Source: Gluconacetobacter diazotrophicus PA1 5
GTDB lineage: Bacteria; Pseudomonadota; Alphaproteobacteria; Acetobacterales; Acetobacteraceae
Length of the DNA stretch: 64,000 nt
Direction of reading: 5' to 3'
NCBI RefSeq assembly: GCF_000021325.1
Contig: NC_011365.1
Coordinates: 744,001 to 808,000, forward strand
Below the pieces are notes generated by a model. It was not told the origin of the DNA. It saw nothing but the letters and a program-made list of their open reading frames with translations, and made no database searches. Made by a program: the position numbers and the translations under genes. Each line of letters opens with the position of its first letter. Positions within the stretch are counted from its first letter, which is position 1. Of this stretch, positions 44,867 through 55,042 are shown in pieces.

Positions 44867-46804
44867 TTACGCCACCCGCGCAACCTCGGCGATCAGCCGG
44901 TCCACGATCGTGGGATCGGCCAGCGTCGACAGGTCGCCCAGCCCGTCCAGTTCGTGGCAGGCGATCTTGCGCAGCAGCCGCCGCACGATCTTGCCCGACC
45001 GGGTCTTCGGCAGGTCGGGCACCAGATAGACGCGCTCCGGCACCGCGTAGCGCCCCACGCCCCTGGTGACGGCCAGCGCCGCGGCCTCGGCCAGGCCGGG
45101 CTCGGCCATGTCGCGCGCGACCGCGAACACCACCAGTCCCTGCCCCTTCAGGTCATGGGGGATGCCTACCGCCGCGCATTCCACGAAGCGATGGTCGGTG
45201 GCCACCACGTCCTCGATTTCGGCCGTGCCGATACGGTGGCCGGACACGTTGATGACGTCGTCGATCCGCCCGGTGATCCAGTAATAGCCGTCGGCGTCGC
45301 GCCGCGCCCCGTCGCCCGAGAAATAATAGCCGGGGCTGAAGGTGAAATAGGTCTGGCGGAACCGCGCATGGTCGGCCCAGATCGTCCGGGCCTGCCCGGG
45401 CCAGGATCGTGCCACGCACAGGCAGCCCTCGCCCTCGCCCTCGATCACCGCGCCCTTGTCCGTCAGCAGGACGCAGGCTACGCCCGGCAGCGGCAGGGTC
45501 GCCGCCCCGGGCTTCTGCGGCACCGCGCCGGGCACCGGGGCGATCAGGATGCCGCCGGTTTCGGTTTGCCACCAGGTATCGACCACCGGGCAGCGTCCGC
45601 GCCCGACCTTCTCGTGAAACCACAGCCACGCATCGGCACTGATCGGTTCGCCCACGCTGCCCAGCAGGCGCAGGCTGTCCAGCGCGTAGCGGTCCACCAC
45701 GTCGTCGCCGTCGCGCATCAGCGCGCGGATCGCGGTCGGCGCGGTGTAGAAGGTCGTGACCTTGTGGGTGTCGATCACCTCCCACCACCGGCCCGGAGCG
45801 GGGTGGGACGGCAGCCCCTCGAACAGCACGACGGTGCTGCCATTGGCCAGCGGGCCGTAGACGACATAGGTGTGGCCGGTGATCCAGCTGATGTCCGCCG
45901 TACACCAGAACACGTCGCCCGCCCGGTGGTCGAAGACCAGTTCGTGGGTATAGGACGCCCAGACCATGTAGCCGCCGGTGGTGTGGACCATGCCCTTCGG
46001 CTTGCCGGTGCTGCCCGAGGTATAGAGGACGAACAGCGGGTCCTCGGCCCCCATGATTTCGGCCGGGCAGTCCTCCGCAGCCTGCGCCAGCAGCGGGTTC
46101 AGCGGCAGGTCGCGGCCCGCGTGCATCGGTACCGCCGCCCCGGTCACGGCCAGGACCAGCACGTGGCGCACCTGCACGCCGTCACGGGCCACGGCGTCGT
46201 CCATCGTGGCCTTCAGCGGAATGCGCTTGGCGCCGCGCCGTCCCTCGTCGGCGGTGATCACCACCGCCGCCCCGCTGTTGACCAGGCGGTCGGCCAGCCC
46301 TTCCGCCGAGAACCCGCCGAACAGCACGACATGCACCGCGCCGATCCGCGCGCAGGCCAGCATCGCGACCACGCCCTCGATCACCATCGGCAGGTGGATC
46401 GCCACCCGGTCGCCCCGCCCGACGCCCAGCCCGCGCAGGACGTTGGCCATCCGGCACACGCGCTGGTGCAGCGCCCGGTAGGTCAGGCGTTCGACCTGTC
46501 CCTGATCCTGCCCCTGCCAGATCAGCGCGACCTGATCGCCCCGCGTCGCCAGGTGGCGGTCCAGGCAATTGGCGCTGGCGTTCAGCGTGCCGTCGGCGAA
46601 CCAGCGTATCGCCACGTCGCCCCCGAAGGTCGAGGACGACGCGGTCGTCGGCCGGACCGCCCAGTCGATGCGCCCGGCCTGGTCCAGCCAGAACTGATCG
46701 GGATGCTGCGACGCGGCATCGGTCATCTGGCGCAGGCGGGGGGCATCGACGGCAGCCTGTGCCGCGAACGAGGGTGGAACGGGAAAGGTCTCTGCGTGTA
46801 TCAC
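44867..46804 (-). CDS. acs: Acetyl-CoA/propionyl-CoA synthetase (AMP-forming)
   Basis: 645 residues, usual length for Acs. DGTLNASANCLDRHL, the AMP-binding P-loop VLYTSGSTGKPKGMVHTTGG, WCTADISWITGHTYVVYGPL, DTWWQTETGG, YYWITGRIDDVINVSGHRIGTAEIE and the acetylatable lysine in KTRSGKIVRR (Lys605) are all present. It activates acetate or propionate to acyl-CoA. With isocitrate lyase and malate synthase nearby, it would feed C2 units into the glyoxylate shunt. Confidence 0.93.
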   Translation of the reverse strand: MIHAETFPVPPSFAAQAAVDAPRLRQMTDAASQHPDQFWLDQAGRIDWAVRPTTASSSTFGGDVAIRWFADGTLNASANCLDRHLATRGDQVALIWQGQDQGQVERLTYRALHQRVCRMANVLRGLGVGRGDRVAIHLPMVIEGVVAMLACARIGAVHVVLFGGFSAEGLADRLVNSGAAVVITADEGRRGAKRIPLKATMDDAVARDGVQVRHVLVLAVTGAAVPMHAGRDLPLNPLLAQAAEDCPAEIMGAEDPLFVLYTSGSTGKPKGMVHTTGGYMVWASYTHELVFDHRAGDVFWCTADISWITGHTYVVYGPLANGSTVVLFEGLPSHPAPGRWWEVIDTHKVTTFYTAPTAIRALMRDGDDVVDRYALDSLRLLGSVGEPISADAWLWFHEKVGRGRCPVVDTWWQTETGGILIAPVPGAVPQKPGAATLPLPGVACVLLTDKGAVIEGEGEGCLCVARSWPGQARTIWADHARFRQTYFTFSPGYYFSGDGARRDADGYYWITGRIDDVINVSGHRIGTAEIEDVVATDHRFVECAAVGIPHDLKGQGLVVFAVARDMAEPGLAEAAALAVTRGVGRYAVPERVYLVPDLPKTRSGKIVRRLLRKIACHELDGLGDLSTLADPTIVDRLIAEVARVA

Positions 46805-46929
46805 GGTTTATTCTATTCGCCTGTCATGGCCGGTAGGGAATCCGGCTTCTTGAATGGGAGGGTATAGACGGTGAATATAACGGTTTCACCCTTGGGAGAC
46901 GAGCCCATTCCCGCCCCCTTCATGGCAGA

Positions 46930-48357
46930 TCACCCCGGCGGTTCGGGTGCGAATGTGAACGGCAGCGAATCCCGCTGGTTGACGTCGGGCGCCAACCGGT
47001 GATGCAGGGGAGGAAAGGCCCGCGAACGACATTCGGTCCAATCACATAAATGGCAGGATATACCGACAGGAATCGCCGGCGCCTGTAAATTCAGGCGATC
47101 GGAATACACGATTTCGGCAGCGCGGGTGATGTCGCAGCCCATGGCCACGGCATGAACGGGCTGCACGTCGTTCCAGCCGGTGGAAATGCCCGTCACGGTC
47201 CGCGCGAAACACAGAAAGGTCCGGCCGTCGGTGAACTGCGCCACCTGCGCCTGGATCACGCCGGGGGTGGAAAAGCAGGTATTGGCATTCCATTGCGGGC
47301 AGGAATGGCCCTGGCGCGGCACCGGAAAGCCGCAGGCGGAAAAGCTCTTCGTCATGTTCCCCGCCGGATCGGTCCGCACGAAGAAGAACGGCACCCCGCG
47401 TTCGCCGGGTTTCTGCAATGTGGACAGGCGCTGCGCCGCCTGCTGGTAGGATACGCCGAACCGCGCGGACAGGATGTCCAGATCGTGGCGCAGGGCCGTT
47501 GCCGCGGCCAGGAAGGGCGAATAGGGCATCAGCAATGCCGCCGCCGCGTAGTTCACCAGCCCGATCTGGATGACGATCCGCGCCTCCTGCGTGCTGGGTG
47601 CGATATCCTGCAGCAGATGCTCGATCGCGTCGCGTCCCTCGATCAGCATCAGTTGGAAGGCCAGCTGGAACCCCCGGCTTTCACGCGGCAGCAGATCGGA
47701 AAGCTGCAGAAGCCGGCTGTCGGGATCGTAACGGCGGAACGCGCCGTCCAGGGCCGCGATCCGCACCACGATGCCGTGGTGCTGGCGCAGCCGGGTCGCG
47801 ATCATGTGGTTGCTTTCCGACGGCGGCAGGGCCTCGCCGTCCGGCAGCCGCGCCGCGCGGGCCATGTCGGCGCGCACCTGTTCGGCCGCCGCCTCCAGTT
47901 CCGGGAAGAAGTTCAGCCGCTCGTCATAGACCAGCCGTGCTTCTTCCTGCGGCAGGATGACCCGCGTGCCGGTCGGCAGCATCAGGCGTGTCGCGTCATG
48001 ATGGGCGGCACGAAAGGCCTGATGCAGGGTCAGCACCGCCCGCGCGGCCTCGGGTTGTGCCGCCAGGACCGCGATCTCCTGCGCCGGCACCGCGTGCGCG
48101 CCCAGCAGCGGGTCGGACAGGGCCTCGTGCAGCAATCCCCGCAATCGCTGTTCGTCCACGCCGGACAGGGCTTCGATGGATACGTCCAGCGCCCGGGTCA
48201 GCTTGATCAGCAGCGAGGCCGTGACGCTGCGCTGATCGTGTTCGATCAGGTTCAGGTAGCTGGGCGAAATGCCCAGCCGCGTCGCCAGCCCCTGCTGCGA
48301 CAGGGACCGCTCGGACCGAAGCCGGCGAATGATGTGACCGATGCGGGTCGGCGCCAT
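46930..48357 (-). CDS. XRE-family regulator with IrrE and DUF2083 domains (ScfR/RamB type)
   Basis: 475 residues. N-terminal XRE helix-turn-helix (LSQQGLATRLGISPSYLNLIEHDQRSV, about 20-45), a central IrrE/peptidase-like region (about 170-310) and a C-terminal DUF2083 domain with conserved cysteines (SACGFP, SCPQWNANTCFS, CHLCDWTEC). This architecture is that of short-chain acyl-CoA-responsive regulators that control glyoxylate and propionate genes. Its divergence from isocitrate lyase supports that role here. The repeats in the intergenic region are likely its sites. Confidence 0.85.
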   Translation of the reverse strand: MAPTRIGHIIRRLRSERSLSQQGLATRLGISPSYLNLIEHDQRSVTASLLIKLTRALDVSIEALSGVDEQRLRGLLHEALSDPLLGAHAVPAQEIAVLAAQPEAARAVLTLHQAFRAAHHDATRLMLPTGTRVILPQEEARLVYDERLNFFPELEAAAEQVRADMARAARLPDGEALPPSESNHMIATRLRQHHGIVVRIAALDGAFRRYDPDSRLLQLSDLLPRESRGFQLAFQLMLIEGRDAIEHLLQDIAPSTQEARIVIQIGLVNYAAAALLMPYSPFLAAATALRHDLDILSARFGVSYQQAAQRLSTLQKPGERGVPFFFVRTDPAGNMTKSFSACGFPVPRQGHSCPQWNANTCFSTPGVIQAQVAQFTDGRTFLCFARTVTGISTGWNDVQPVHAVAMGCDITRAAEIVYSDRLNLQAPAIPVGISCHLCDWTECRSRAFPPLHHRLAPDVNQRDSLPFTFAPEPPG

Positions 48358-48370
48358 GGCGATTTACTCT

Positions 48371-48438
48371 TTTTACAAATATTCAAAACAGTATGTAAAT
48401 AATTTTACACCATTCATGATACGCTATCCTGTTTTACA
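48371..48438. promoter_or_regulatory. TTTTACA repeat cluster between regulator and aceA
   Basis: TTTTACA occurs at 48371-48377, 48403-48409 and 48432-48438, and the inverse TGTAAA at 48394-48399. The cluster occupies the AT-rich divergent promoter region and is a likely binding array for the adjacent XRE/DUF2083 regulator. Confidence 0.6.
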
Positions 48439-48501
48439 TGGCATATCATTATCCCTTCTCATTAAATGATGGAACAGACGATCGAAAAGGGAGATCCGTC
48501 A

Positions 48502-49809
<1,308 letters not shown>

Positions 49810-49825
49810 TGAACCGGCGGCCGGG

Positions 49826-49852
49826 GGCGGCCGGGCCGCGTGCCCGGCCGCC
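49826..49852 (+). terminator. Strong hairpin between aceA and glcB
   Basis: Perfect 11-bp stem GGCGGCCGGGC/GCCCGGCCGCC with a 5-base loop, 16 bases after aceA. No T run; it may attenuate readthrough into glcB or protect the aceA mRNA end. Confidence 0.5.
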
Positions 49853-49929
49853 GAACCCGACCGCAGACCCGACCACAGACCAGACACCGGAAGACAGACC
49901 CGAAAAAGGGCCCGAAAAGGGGAAAGACC

Positions 49930-52143
49930 ATGTCCCGTCGCACGATCGGCCAGCTTCGCATCCATCATGCCCTCGATGCCTTCGTCACGCACGAAGTCCT
50001 GCCGGGAACCGGCGTTTCCGCCGACCGGTTCTGGATGGGCCTGTCGGACATCATCACCCATTTCACGCCGAAGATCCTGAACGCCCTGGCGCGCCGCCGC
50101 CTGTTGCAGCAGGCCGTGGACCATCTGCTGACCGCACCCGGATTCGATCCCGGCGATGTCGGCGCGCAGATCGACCTGCTGCGCACCGTCGGCTATCTGG
50201 AGCGCGAGCCGGAGAGCGTGTCGATCGCCACCCGTGACGTCGATGCCGAAATCGCGCGCATCGCCGGGCCCCAGCTTGTGGTTCCCGTCACCAACGCCCG
50301 CTATGCGCTGAATGCCGCCAACGCCCGCTGGGGCAGCCTGTATGACGCGTTCTACGGCACCGACGCCGAGCCGTACGACATGCAAGGCGTTCCCACCGCC
50401 GGCTATGACACGCAGCGCGGCGAGCGGGTGATCCGGCGGGTACGGCTGCTGCTGGACGAAATCATGCCGCTGACGCGCGGCAGCCACGCCGACGTCGCGC
50501 GCTATCGGGTCGAGGACGGCCGGTTGACGGCGGCGCTCGACGACGGCGCGCCGCCGGCCGGCCTGCGCCGTCCGGCACAGTTCGCCGGATTCCAGGGACC
50601 GCCGGACGCGCCCCGGGTGGTCCTGCTGCGCAATCACGGCCTGCATCTGGAACTGCGCTTCGACCCGACATCGCCGATCGGCAGCCGGGACCGCGCCGGG
50701 ATATCCGACGTGATCGCGGAATCCGCGATCAGCACCATCATGGATTGCGAGGACAGCGTTTCGGCAGTCGATGTCGAGGACAAGATCCAGGTCTATCGCA
50801 ACTGGCTGGGCCTGATGCAGGGCACCCTGACCGCGTCGTTCCGCAAGGGCGGGCGCCTGCTGGAACGGCGCCTGGCCCCCGACCGGCATTACACCGCGCC
50901 CGACGGCACGCCGCTGGTGCTGCCGGGGCGCAGCCTGATGCTGATCCGCAATGTCGGCCACCACATGTTCACCGATGCGATCGTGGACACTGGCGGCCAC
51001 CCGGTGCCCGAGGGCGTGCTGGACGCCGCCGTGACCGCCGCCATCGCCCTGCACGACCTGCGCGGAACGTCGCGCACCACCAACAGCCGGACGGGATCGA
51101 TCTATATCGTCAAGCCCAAGATGCACGGGCCGGAAGAGGTCGCCTTGTCCGACGCCCTGTTCGCGCGCGTCGAACGGGTGCTGGGCCTGGGGCCGAACAC
51201 CATCAAGATGGGCATCATGGACGAGGAACGGCGGACCAGCGCCAACCTGGCCGCGTGCATCCAGGCCGCGCGCGAGCGGGTGGTGTTCATCAATACCGGT
51301 TTCCTGGACCGCACGGGGGACGAGATCCATTACTGCATGCAGGCCGGCCCCGTGGTGCGCAAGGCCGACATGCGCGCCGAGCCGTGGATGGCGGCATACG
51401 AACAGCGCAACGTCGCGATCGGCCTGGCCTGCGGGCTGAAGGACCATGCCCAGATCGGCAAGGGCATGTGGGCGATGCCGGACCGCATGGCCGACATGAT
51501 GACCCAGAAGATCGCCCACCCCCGCGCGGGCGCCAATACGGCCTGGGTGCCCTCGCCCACCGCGGCGACGCTGCATGCGCTGCATTATCACTTCGTCGAC
51601 GTGGCGACGGTGCAGGCGCGGATGGAAAACGTGCCGCCGGCCGCCATCAAGGGGCTGATGACCCTGCCGCTGGCCGATCCGGCGGCGTGGTCGGCGGCGG
51701 AGCGCCGGGCCGAACTGGACAACAACCTGCAGGGCATCCTGGGTTATGTCGTCCGGTGGGTGGATATGGGCATCGGCTGTTCCAAGGTGCCGGACCTGGA
51801 CGATGTCGGCCTGATGGAGGACCGCGCGACGCTGCGCATTTCCTCGCAGCACGTCGCGAACTGGCTGCATCACGGCGTGGTGTCGCAAGACGAGGTCCGG
51901 GCGTCCATGATCCGCATGGCCGCCATCGTGGACGGGCAGAATCGCGACGAGCCCGGCTATCGCCCGCTGGCCGACAACGCAGGCGGCCCGGCCTTCCGCG
52001 CCGCGTCGGACCTGGTGTTCAAGGGCGTGACCCAGCCCAACGGCTATACCGAGTCCACGCTGCATCGCTGGCGCCGGGTGGCCAAGAACGGCGCCGCCGC
52101 GGCGAACCGGACGGTGCCGGAACTGGACCGGGCCGTTCCGTAA
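49930..52143 (+). CDS. glcB: Malate synthase G
   Basis: 737 residues from ATG 49930, full length for the monomeric G isoform. LRNHGLHLELRFDP, ESAISTIMDCEDSVSAVDVEDK, TNSRTGSIYIVKPKMHGPEEV, TIKMGIMDEERRTSANL and DRMADMMTQKIAHPRAGANTAWVPSPTAATLHALHYH are characteristic. It condenses glyoxylate with acetyl-CoA to malate, completing the glyoxylate shunt with the upstream isocitrate lyase. The longer frame to 49840 reads basic low-complexity sequence over the hairpin region and was not chosen. Confidence 0.95.
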   Translation: MSRRTIGQLRIHHALDAFVTHEVLPGTGVSADRFWMGLSDIITHFTPKILNALARRRLLQQAVDHLLTAPGFDPGDVGAQIDLLRTVGYLEREPESVSIATRDVDAEIARIAGPQLVVPVTNARYALNAANARWGSLYDAFYGTDAEPYDMQGVPTAGYDTQRGERVIRRVRLLLDEIMPLTRGSHADVARYRVEDGRLTAALDDGAPPAGLRRPAQFAGFQGPPDAPRVVLLRNHGLHLELRFDPTSPIGSRDRAGISDVIAESAISTIMDCEDSVSAVDVEDKIQVYRNWLGLMQGTLTASFRKGGRLLERRLAPDRHYTAPDGTPLVLPGRSLMLIRNVGHHMFTDAIVDTGGHPVPEGVLDAAVTAAIALHDLRGTSRTTNSRTGSIYIVKPKMHGPEEVALSDALFARVERVLGLGPNTIKMGIMDEERRTSANLAACIQAARERVVFINTGFLDRTGDEIHYCMQAGPVVRKADMRAEPWMAAYEQRNVAIGLACGLKDHAQIGKGMWAMPDRMADMMTQKIAHPRAGANTAWVPSPTAATLHALHYHFVDVATVQARMENVPPAAIKGLMTLPLADPAAWSAAERRAELDNNLQGILGYVVRWVDMGIGCSKVPDLDDVGLMEDRATLRISSQHVANWLHHGVVSQDEVRASMIRMAAIVDGQNRDEPGYRPLADNAGGPAFRAASDLVFKGVTQPNGYTESTLHRWRRVAKNGAAAANRTVPELDRAVP

Positions 52144-52174
52144 CGGGGTGATCGAACGGGCGGCGGGCGGCCGG

Positions 52175-52969
52175 TCAGGCGCGCAGATGCTCCAGCCGCA
52201 GCCGCCCGCGGGCGTCGCTCAGCCGTGCCGCCGTCAGTCCGGCCGACAGGACGGCGCCGATCATATTGCCGGTGACGATCAGGCTCATCAGCACGATCTG
52301 GTATTTCGATGCCTCCAGCGGATTCATGCCGGCCAGGATCTGGCCGGTCATGATCCCGGGCAGGGTCACGATCCCGGCCGCCGCCATCTGGTTCAGCGTG
52401 GGGATCAGCGCGGTGCGGATCGCCCGGCGGATCAGGCTGTTCATCGCCGCGGCCCGCGTCGCGCCCAGGATGATCCGGGCCTCGATCGCCGCGCGCTCGC
52501 CCACGACCGAGGACAGCAGCGTGTTCATCGACAGGCTGGTCGCGTTCATCACATTGCCCAGCAGCAGCCCGGTCATGGGGATGGCCGTGCGCGCCTGGTA
52601 CCAGGGGTGCGGCTGCAACGCCGTCAGCAGCCCCACCAGCACCACAACACTTGTCCCGGCCGCCGTACTGACCCCGCCGATACCGAAATGCCAGCCCGGC
52701 GTCAGGCGGACAAGTTGGCGGGACCCGACCTCGCAGGACGCGGCGGCGAACATGAACGCCACCACCAGCAGGGTCAGCCAGATCGACGATTTTCCGAACA
52801 CGAACACCAGCACGCTGCCGGTCAGGATCAGTTGGGCGGCCATGCGCACCGCCGCGATCGCCAGCGTGCGATGAATACCCAGCGACAGCATGACCGACAC
52901 CACGATGCAGCCGGCGATCAGGCCACCCGCCAGGACCAGGTCCCCGGTCGTCAGCAGGATCGGCGTCAC
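52175..52969 (-). CDS. fetB: ABC exporter permease (FetB/UPF0014 family)
   Basis: 264 residues from GTG 52969, overlapping the ATPase stop (GTGA). About seven membrane segments, with LLLGNVMNATSLSMNTLLSSV, EARIILGATRAAAMNSLIRRAIRTALIPTLNQMAAAGIVTLPGIMTGQILAG as the family core. FetAB in Escherichia coli is an iron exporter linked to peroxide stress; metal specificity here is by analogy. The frame runs on to 53389 only as antisense of the ATPase gene. Confidence 0.85.
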   Translation of the reverse strand: MTPILLTTGDLVLAGGLIAGCIVVSVMLSLGIHRTLAIAAVRMAAQLILTGSVLVFVFGKSSIWLTLLVVAFMFAAASCEVGSRQLVRLTPGWHFGIGGVSTAAGTSVVVLVGLLTALQPHPWYQARTAIPMTGLLLGNVMNATSLSMNTLLSSVVGERAAIEARIILGATRAAAMNSLIRRAIRTALIPTLNQMAAAGIVTLPGIMTGQILAGMNPLEASKYQIVLMSLIVTGNMIGAVLSAGLTAARLSDARGRLRLEHLRA

Positions 52970-53625
52970 GAACCCACCCGGGCGAAGCGGCCATGCTCCA
53001 TATGGCACCGAAGGTCGGCCATCCGGTCGGCCTGTCGCGGATCGTGCGATATCAGGACGATCGCCACCCCCCTGGCCTTCTCGGCGTGCAGGATGGTTTC
53101 CACCTTGCGCGTCGTCGCCTCGTCCAGCGCCGAACAGGGTTCGTCCAGCAGCAGCACGCGCGGGTCCTGGCGCAGGCCGCGCACCAGGGCCAGGCGCTGC
53201 CGCTCGCCGGTGGACAGGCGGTGCAGCGGATCGCGCAGCAGGCCGTCGCGCAGCCCGGCCCGCGCCAGCAGGTCGCGCGTGCGCGCATCGTCGGGCAGGT
53301 GATCCAGAACCGAATCCGACCACCATCCCGGTTCGGCCGGACAATATACGACCTGCCGGCGCCACAGATGGGCCGGCATCGCACGGCACAGCCTGCCGTC
53401 CAGCGCGACGTCGCCCTGATGGGGGTCCAGGTCTGCGATCATGCGCAACAGCACCGTCTTGCCGGCGCCCGACATGCCGGTCAGGACCAGGCAGGCACCG
53501 CCCGGCACATCGAAATCGACCGGCCCCGCATGCGGATTACATAACCCGCGCACCGACAACCCGCGTGGGGCGATCCCACGAGGGAGGGTACCGCCACATG
53601 GCGGGAAAGAAGACGGTTCAAACAC
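52966..53625 (-). CDS. fetA: ABC exporter ATPase (FetA-like)
   Basis: 219 residues from GTG 53625. Walker A TGMSGAGKTVLL, Q-loop VVYCPAEPGWWSDSV, signature LSTGERQRLALVRGL and Walker B VLLLDEPCSALD, a compact single-domain ABC ATPase. It precedes and overlaps the FetB-like permease. The N-terminus is poorly conserved and the true start may be internal. Confidence 0.84.
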   Translation of the reverse strand: MFEPSSFPPCGGTLPRGIAPRGLSVRGLCNPHAGPVDFDVPGGACLVLTGMSGAGKTVLLRMIADLDPHQGDVALDGRLCRAMPAHLWRRQVVYCPAEPGWWSDSVLDHLPDDARTRDLLARAGLRDGLLRDPLHRLSTGERQRLALVRGLRQDPRVLLLDEPCSALDEATTRKVETILHAEKARGVAIVLISHDPRQADRMADLRCHMEHGRFARVGS

Positions 53626-54110
53626 TGTAATGCAATCGACCTGTTTTCTGGACGGACCAGAATACCAGATAGACGAAAAGAGGCCGTCTGGAAGCCGGAT
53701 TCAGTCGATTGCCCAGGAGCGGATCGCGATCGGGTCATTTTCCTGCCGTGGGACCCAACCACACGACAGGAAAAAACCGTTACGAGATCTTATGATTCGG
53801 CAGGCGGCCGATGCGCCCTGGGCGTGCCGAGCGGCACGGTTTCGAAACACAGGGAATCCGCGACGGGGGGATAACCGCGGGACGGTGCGGATTTAACCTG
53901 ATCCTGCGCGGAGGAGGACCGGTCAGAATCGACTCTGTTCTCTGGCTGCATGGCTGGATCTCCCGTGGAAATGCCTGATTCAACCATGCCCGGCGGCAAA
54001 AGTTCCGCTACCGTGGCGGCTTTCCGCCGCCCCGGATCGAAACAGCCGGACATCGCAAGACCACGATGCCGGCCAATTGTGACGATTTCGTGACGATATC
54101 GGAACCGCGA
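53626..54110. other. Intergenic region upstream of fetA, no gene seen
   Basis: 485 bases without a credible coding frame. It contains an imperfect palindrome TTTTCCTGCCGTGG ... CCACACGACAGGAAAA (about 53738-53774) that could be an operator or structured leader for the FetAB genes, and the 3' end region of the amine oxidase operon. No obvious terminator T run. Confidence 0.4.
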
Positions 54111-54626
54111 TCAGTGCGCGCGAACGGCCGTGACCTCGATTTCGACCAGCCAGCCGGGGTTGGCCAGGTGCGCGACCTCGAACGCCGAGCGCGTCGGCAG
54201 GTTCGGCTGCGCCTTCGTTCCGAAAAACTCGGTATAGGCCTTCATCATTCCCGGGAAGTCGATCTTGCCCAGCTTCGGATCGGCGACCATGTAGATGTGC
54301 ATCTGCACCACGTCGCCCATCGTCAGCTTCAGCTTGGCCAGTTGGCCCTGAATCTGCGTCAGCGCGCCACGGACCTGGGTCTCGGTGTCACCGTAGGCGG
54401 CCAGCGTCATCGGCTTCGCCGACTTGTTCACCGGCTGCGCGCCCGTGCCGCTCAGATAGATCGTGCTGGCGCCGGGGGGGACCTCGATCGCCGTGGCGAT
54501 CGGAAAATGATCGGCGGGGTAGCGCACGATATCCGCCGCCCGCGTCGGGGATGCCATCCCCACGCCCAGGACAGCCGCCAGCGCGGCGGCGCCCGCCATT
54601 GTCTTGACCATCGTCATGTCTGTCAT
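54111..54626 (-). CDS. Exported RidA/YjgF-family protein
   Basis: 171 residues. Unlike typical cytosolic RidA (about 130 residues), it starts with an export signal (VKTMAGAAALAAVLGVGMASPTRA). The RidA fold follows: IYLSGTGAQPV, DTETQVRGALTQIQGQLAKLKLTMGDVVQMHIYMV, and near the end NLPTRSAFEVAHLANPGWLVEIEVTAV, where the conserved substrate Arg is in PTRSAFEV. RidA proteins hydrolyse reactive imines and enamines. It overlaps the cytochrome gene by ATGA, in an operon with an amine oxidase that would create such imines in the periplasm. Confidence 0.85.
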   Translation of the reverse strand: MTDMTMVKTMAGAAALAAVLGVGMASPTRAADIVRYPADHFPIATAIEVPPGASTIYLSGTGAQPVNKSAKPMTLAAYGDTETQVRGALTQIQGQLAKLKLTMGDVVQMHIYMVADPKLGKIDFPGMMKAYTEFFGTKAQPNLPTRSAFEVAHLANPGWLVEIEVTAVRAH

Positions 54627-55042
54627 TCCTGTTCGGGATTAATGGCCGGGCGCTGGCCGGCAACGTCTTCCGGCTTCACGATGTCGGTGTAATGATTGCC
54701 GAAATGGCTGCGGACATAGTTCACCACGTCCGACACCTGCTTGTCGGTCAGCATGCCGGAAAACCACGGCATGCCGCCGTAACCGTTCAGCACGACATAG
54801 ATCGGGTAGTCGCCGTTGGCCAGCTTGGCATTCCCGGCCAGGGCCGGAAAGCGGGCGCCCGACCCCAGGGCGCCCTTGCCGTCGGGCATATGGCAGCCCT
54901 GGCACACATGCTGGTAGACTGCGGCGCCGTCCGTCAGCGGCTGCATCTTGCCCACGACGGCGCTGGCGCTGTCGGCATGGGCCTGCGGGGCGAGGAACGC
55001 GCCGGCCGCCAGGCCGGCGAGGAGCAGGAATACGGAACGCAT
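54623..55042 (-). CDS. Periplasmic c-type cytochrome
   Basis: 139 residues with Sec signal [20 protein letters not shown]. One haem site CQGCH (47-51) and a likely axial Met in NGYGGMPWF (Met91); class I monohaem pattern with DGKGALGSGARFPALAGN. It begins within the stop of the amine oxidase gene (TGATG) and overlaps the RidA gene (ATGA). It is the likely electron acceptor of the oxidase, feeding the respiratory chain. Confidence 0.9.
   Translation of the reverse strand: MRSVFLLLAGLAAGAFLAPQAHADSASAVVGKMQPLTDGAAVYQHVCQGCHMPDGKGALGSGARFPALAGNAKLANGDYPIYVVLNGYGGMPWFSGMLTDKQVSDVVNYVRSHFGNHYTDIVKPEDVAGQRPAINPEQE

Noticed and set aside
53441-54053. Several 60-150-codon frames in the fetA-RidA gap
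   Set aside because: No ribosome binding sites, no family resemblance, and overlapping frames on both strands.
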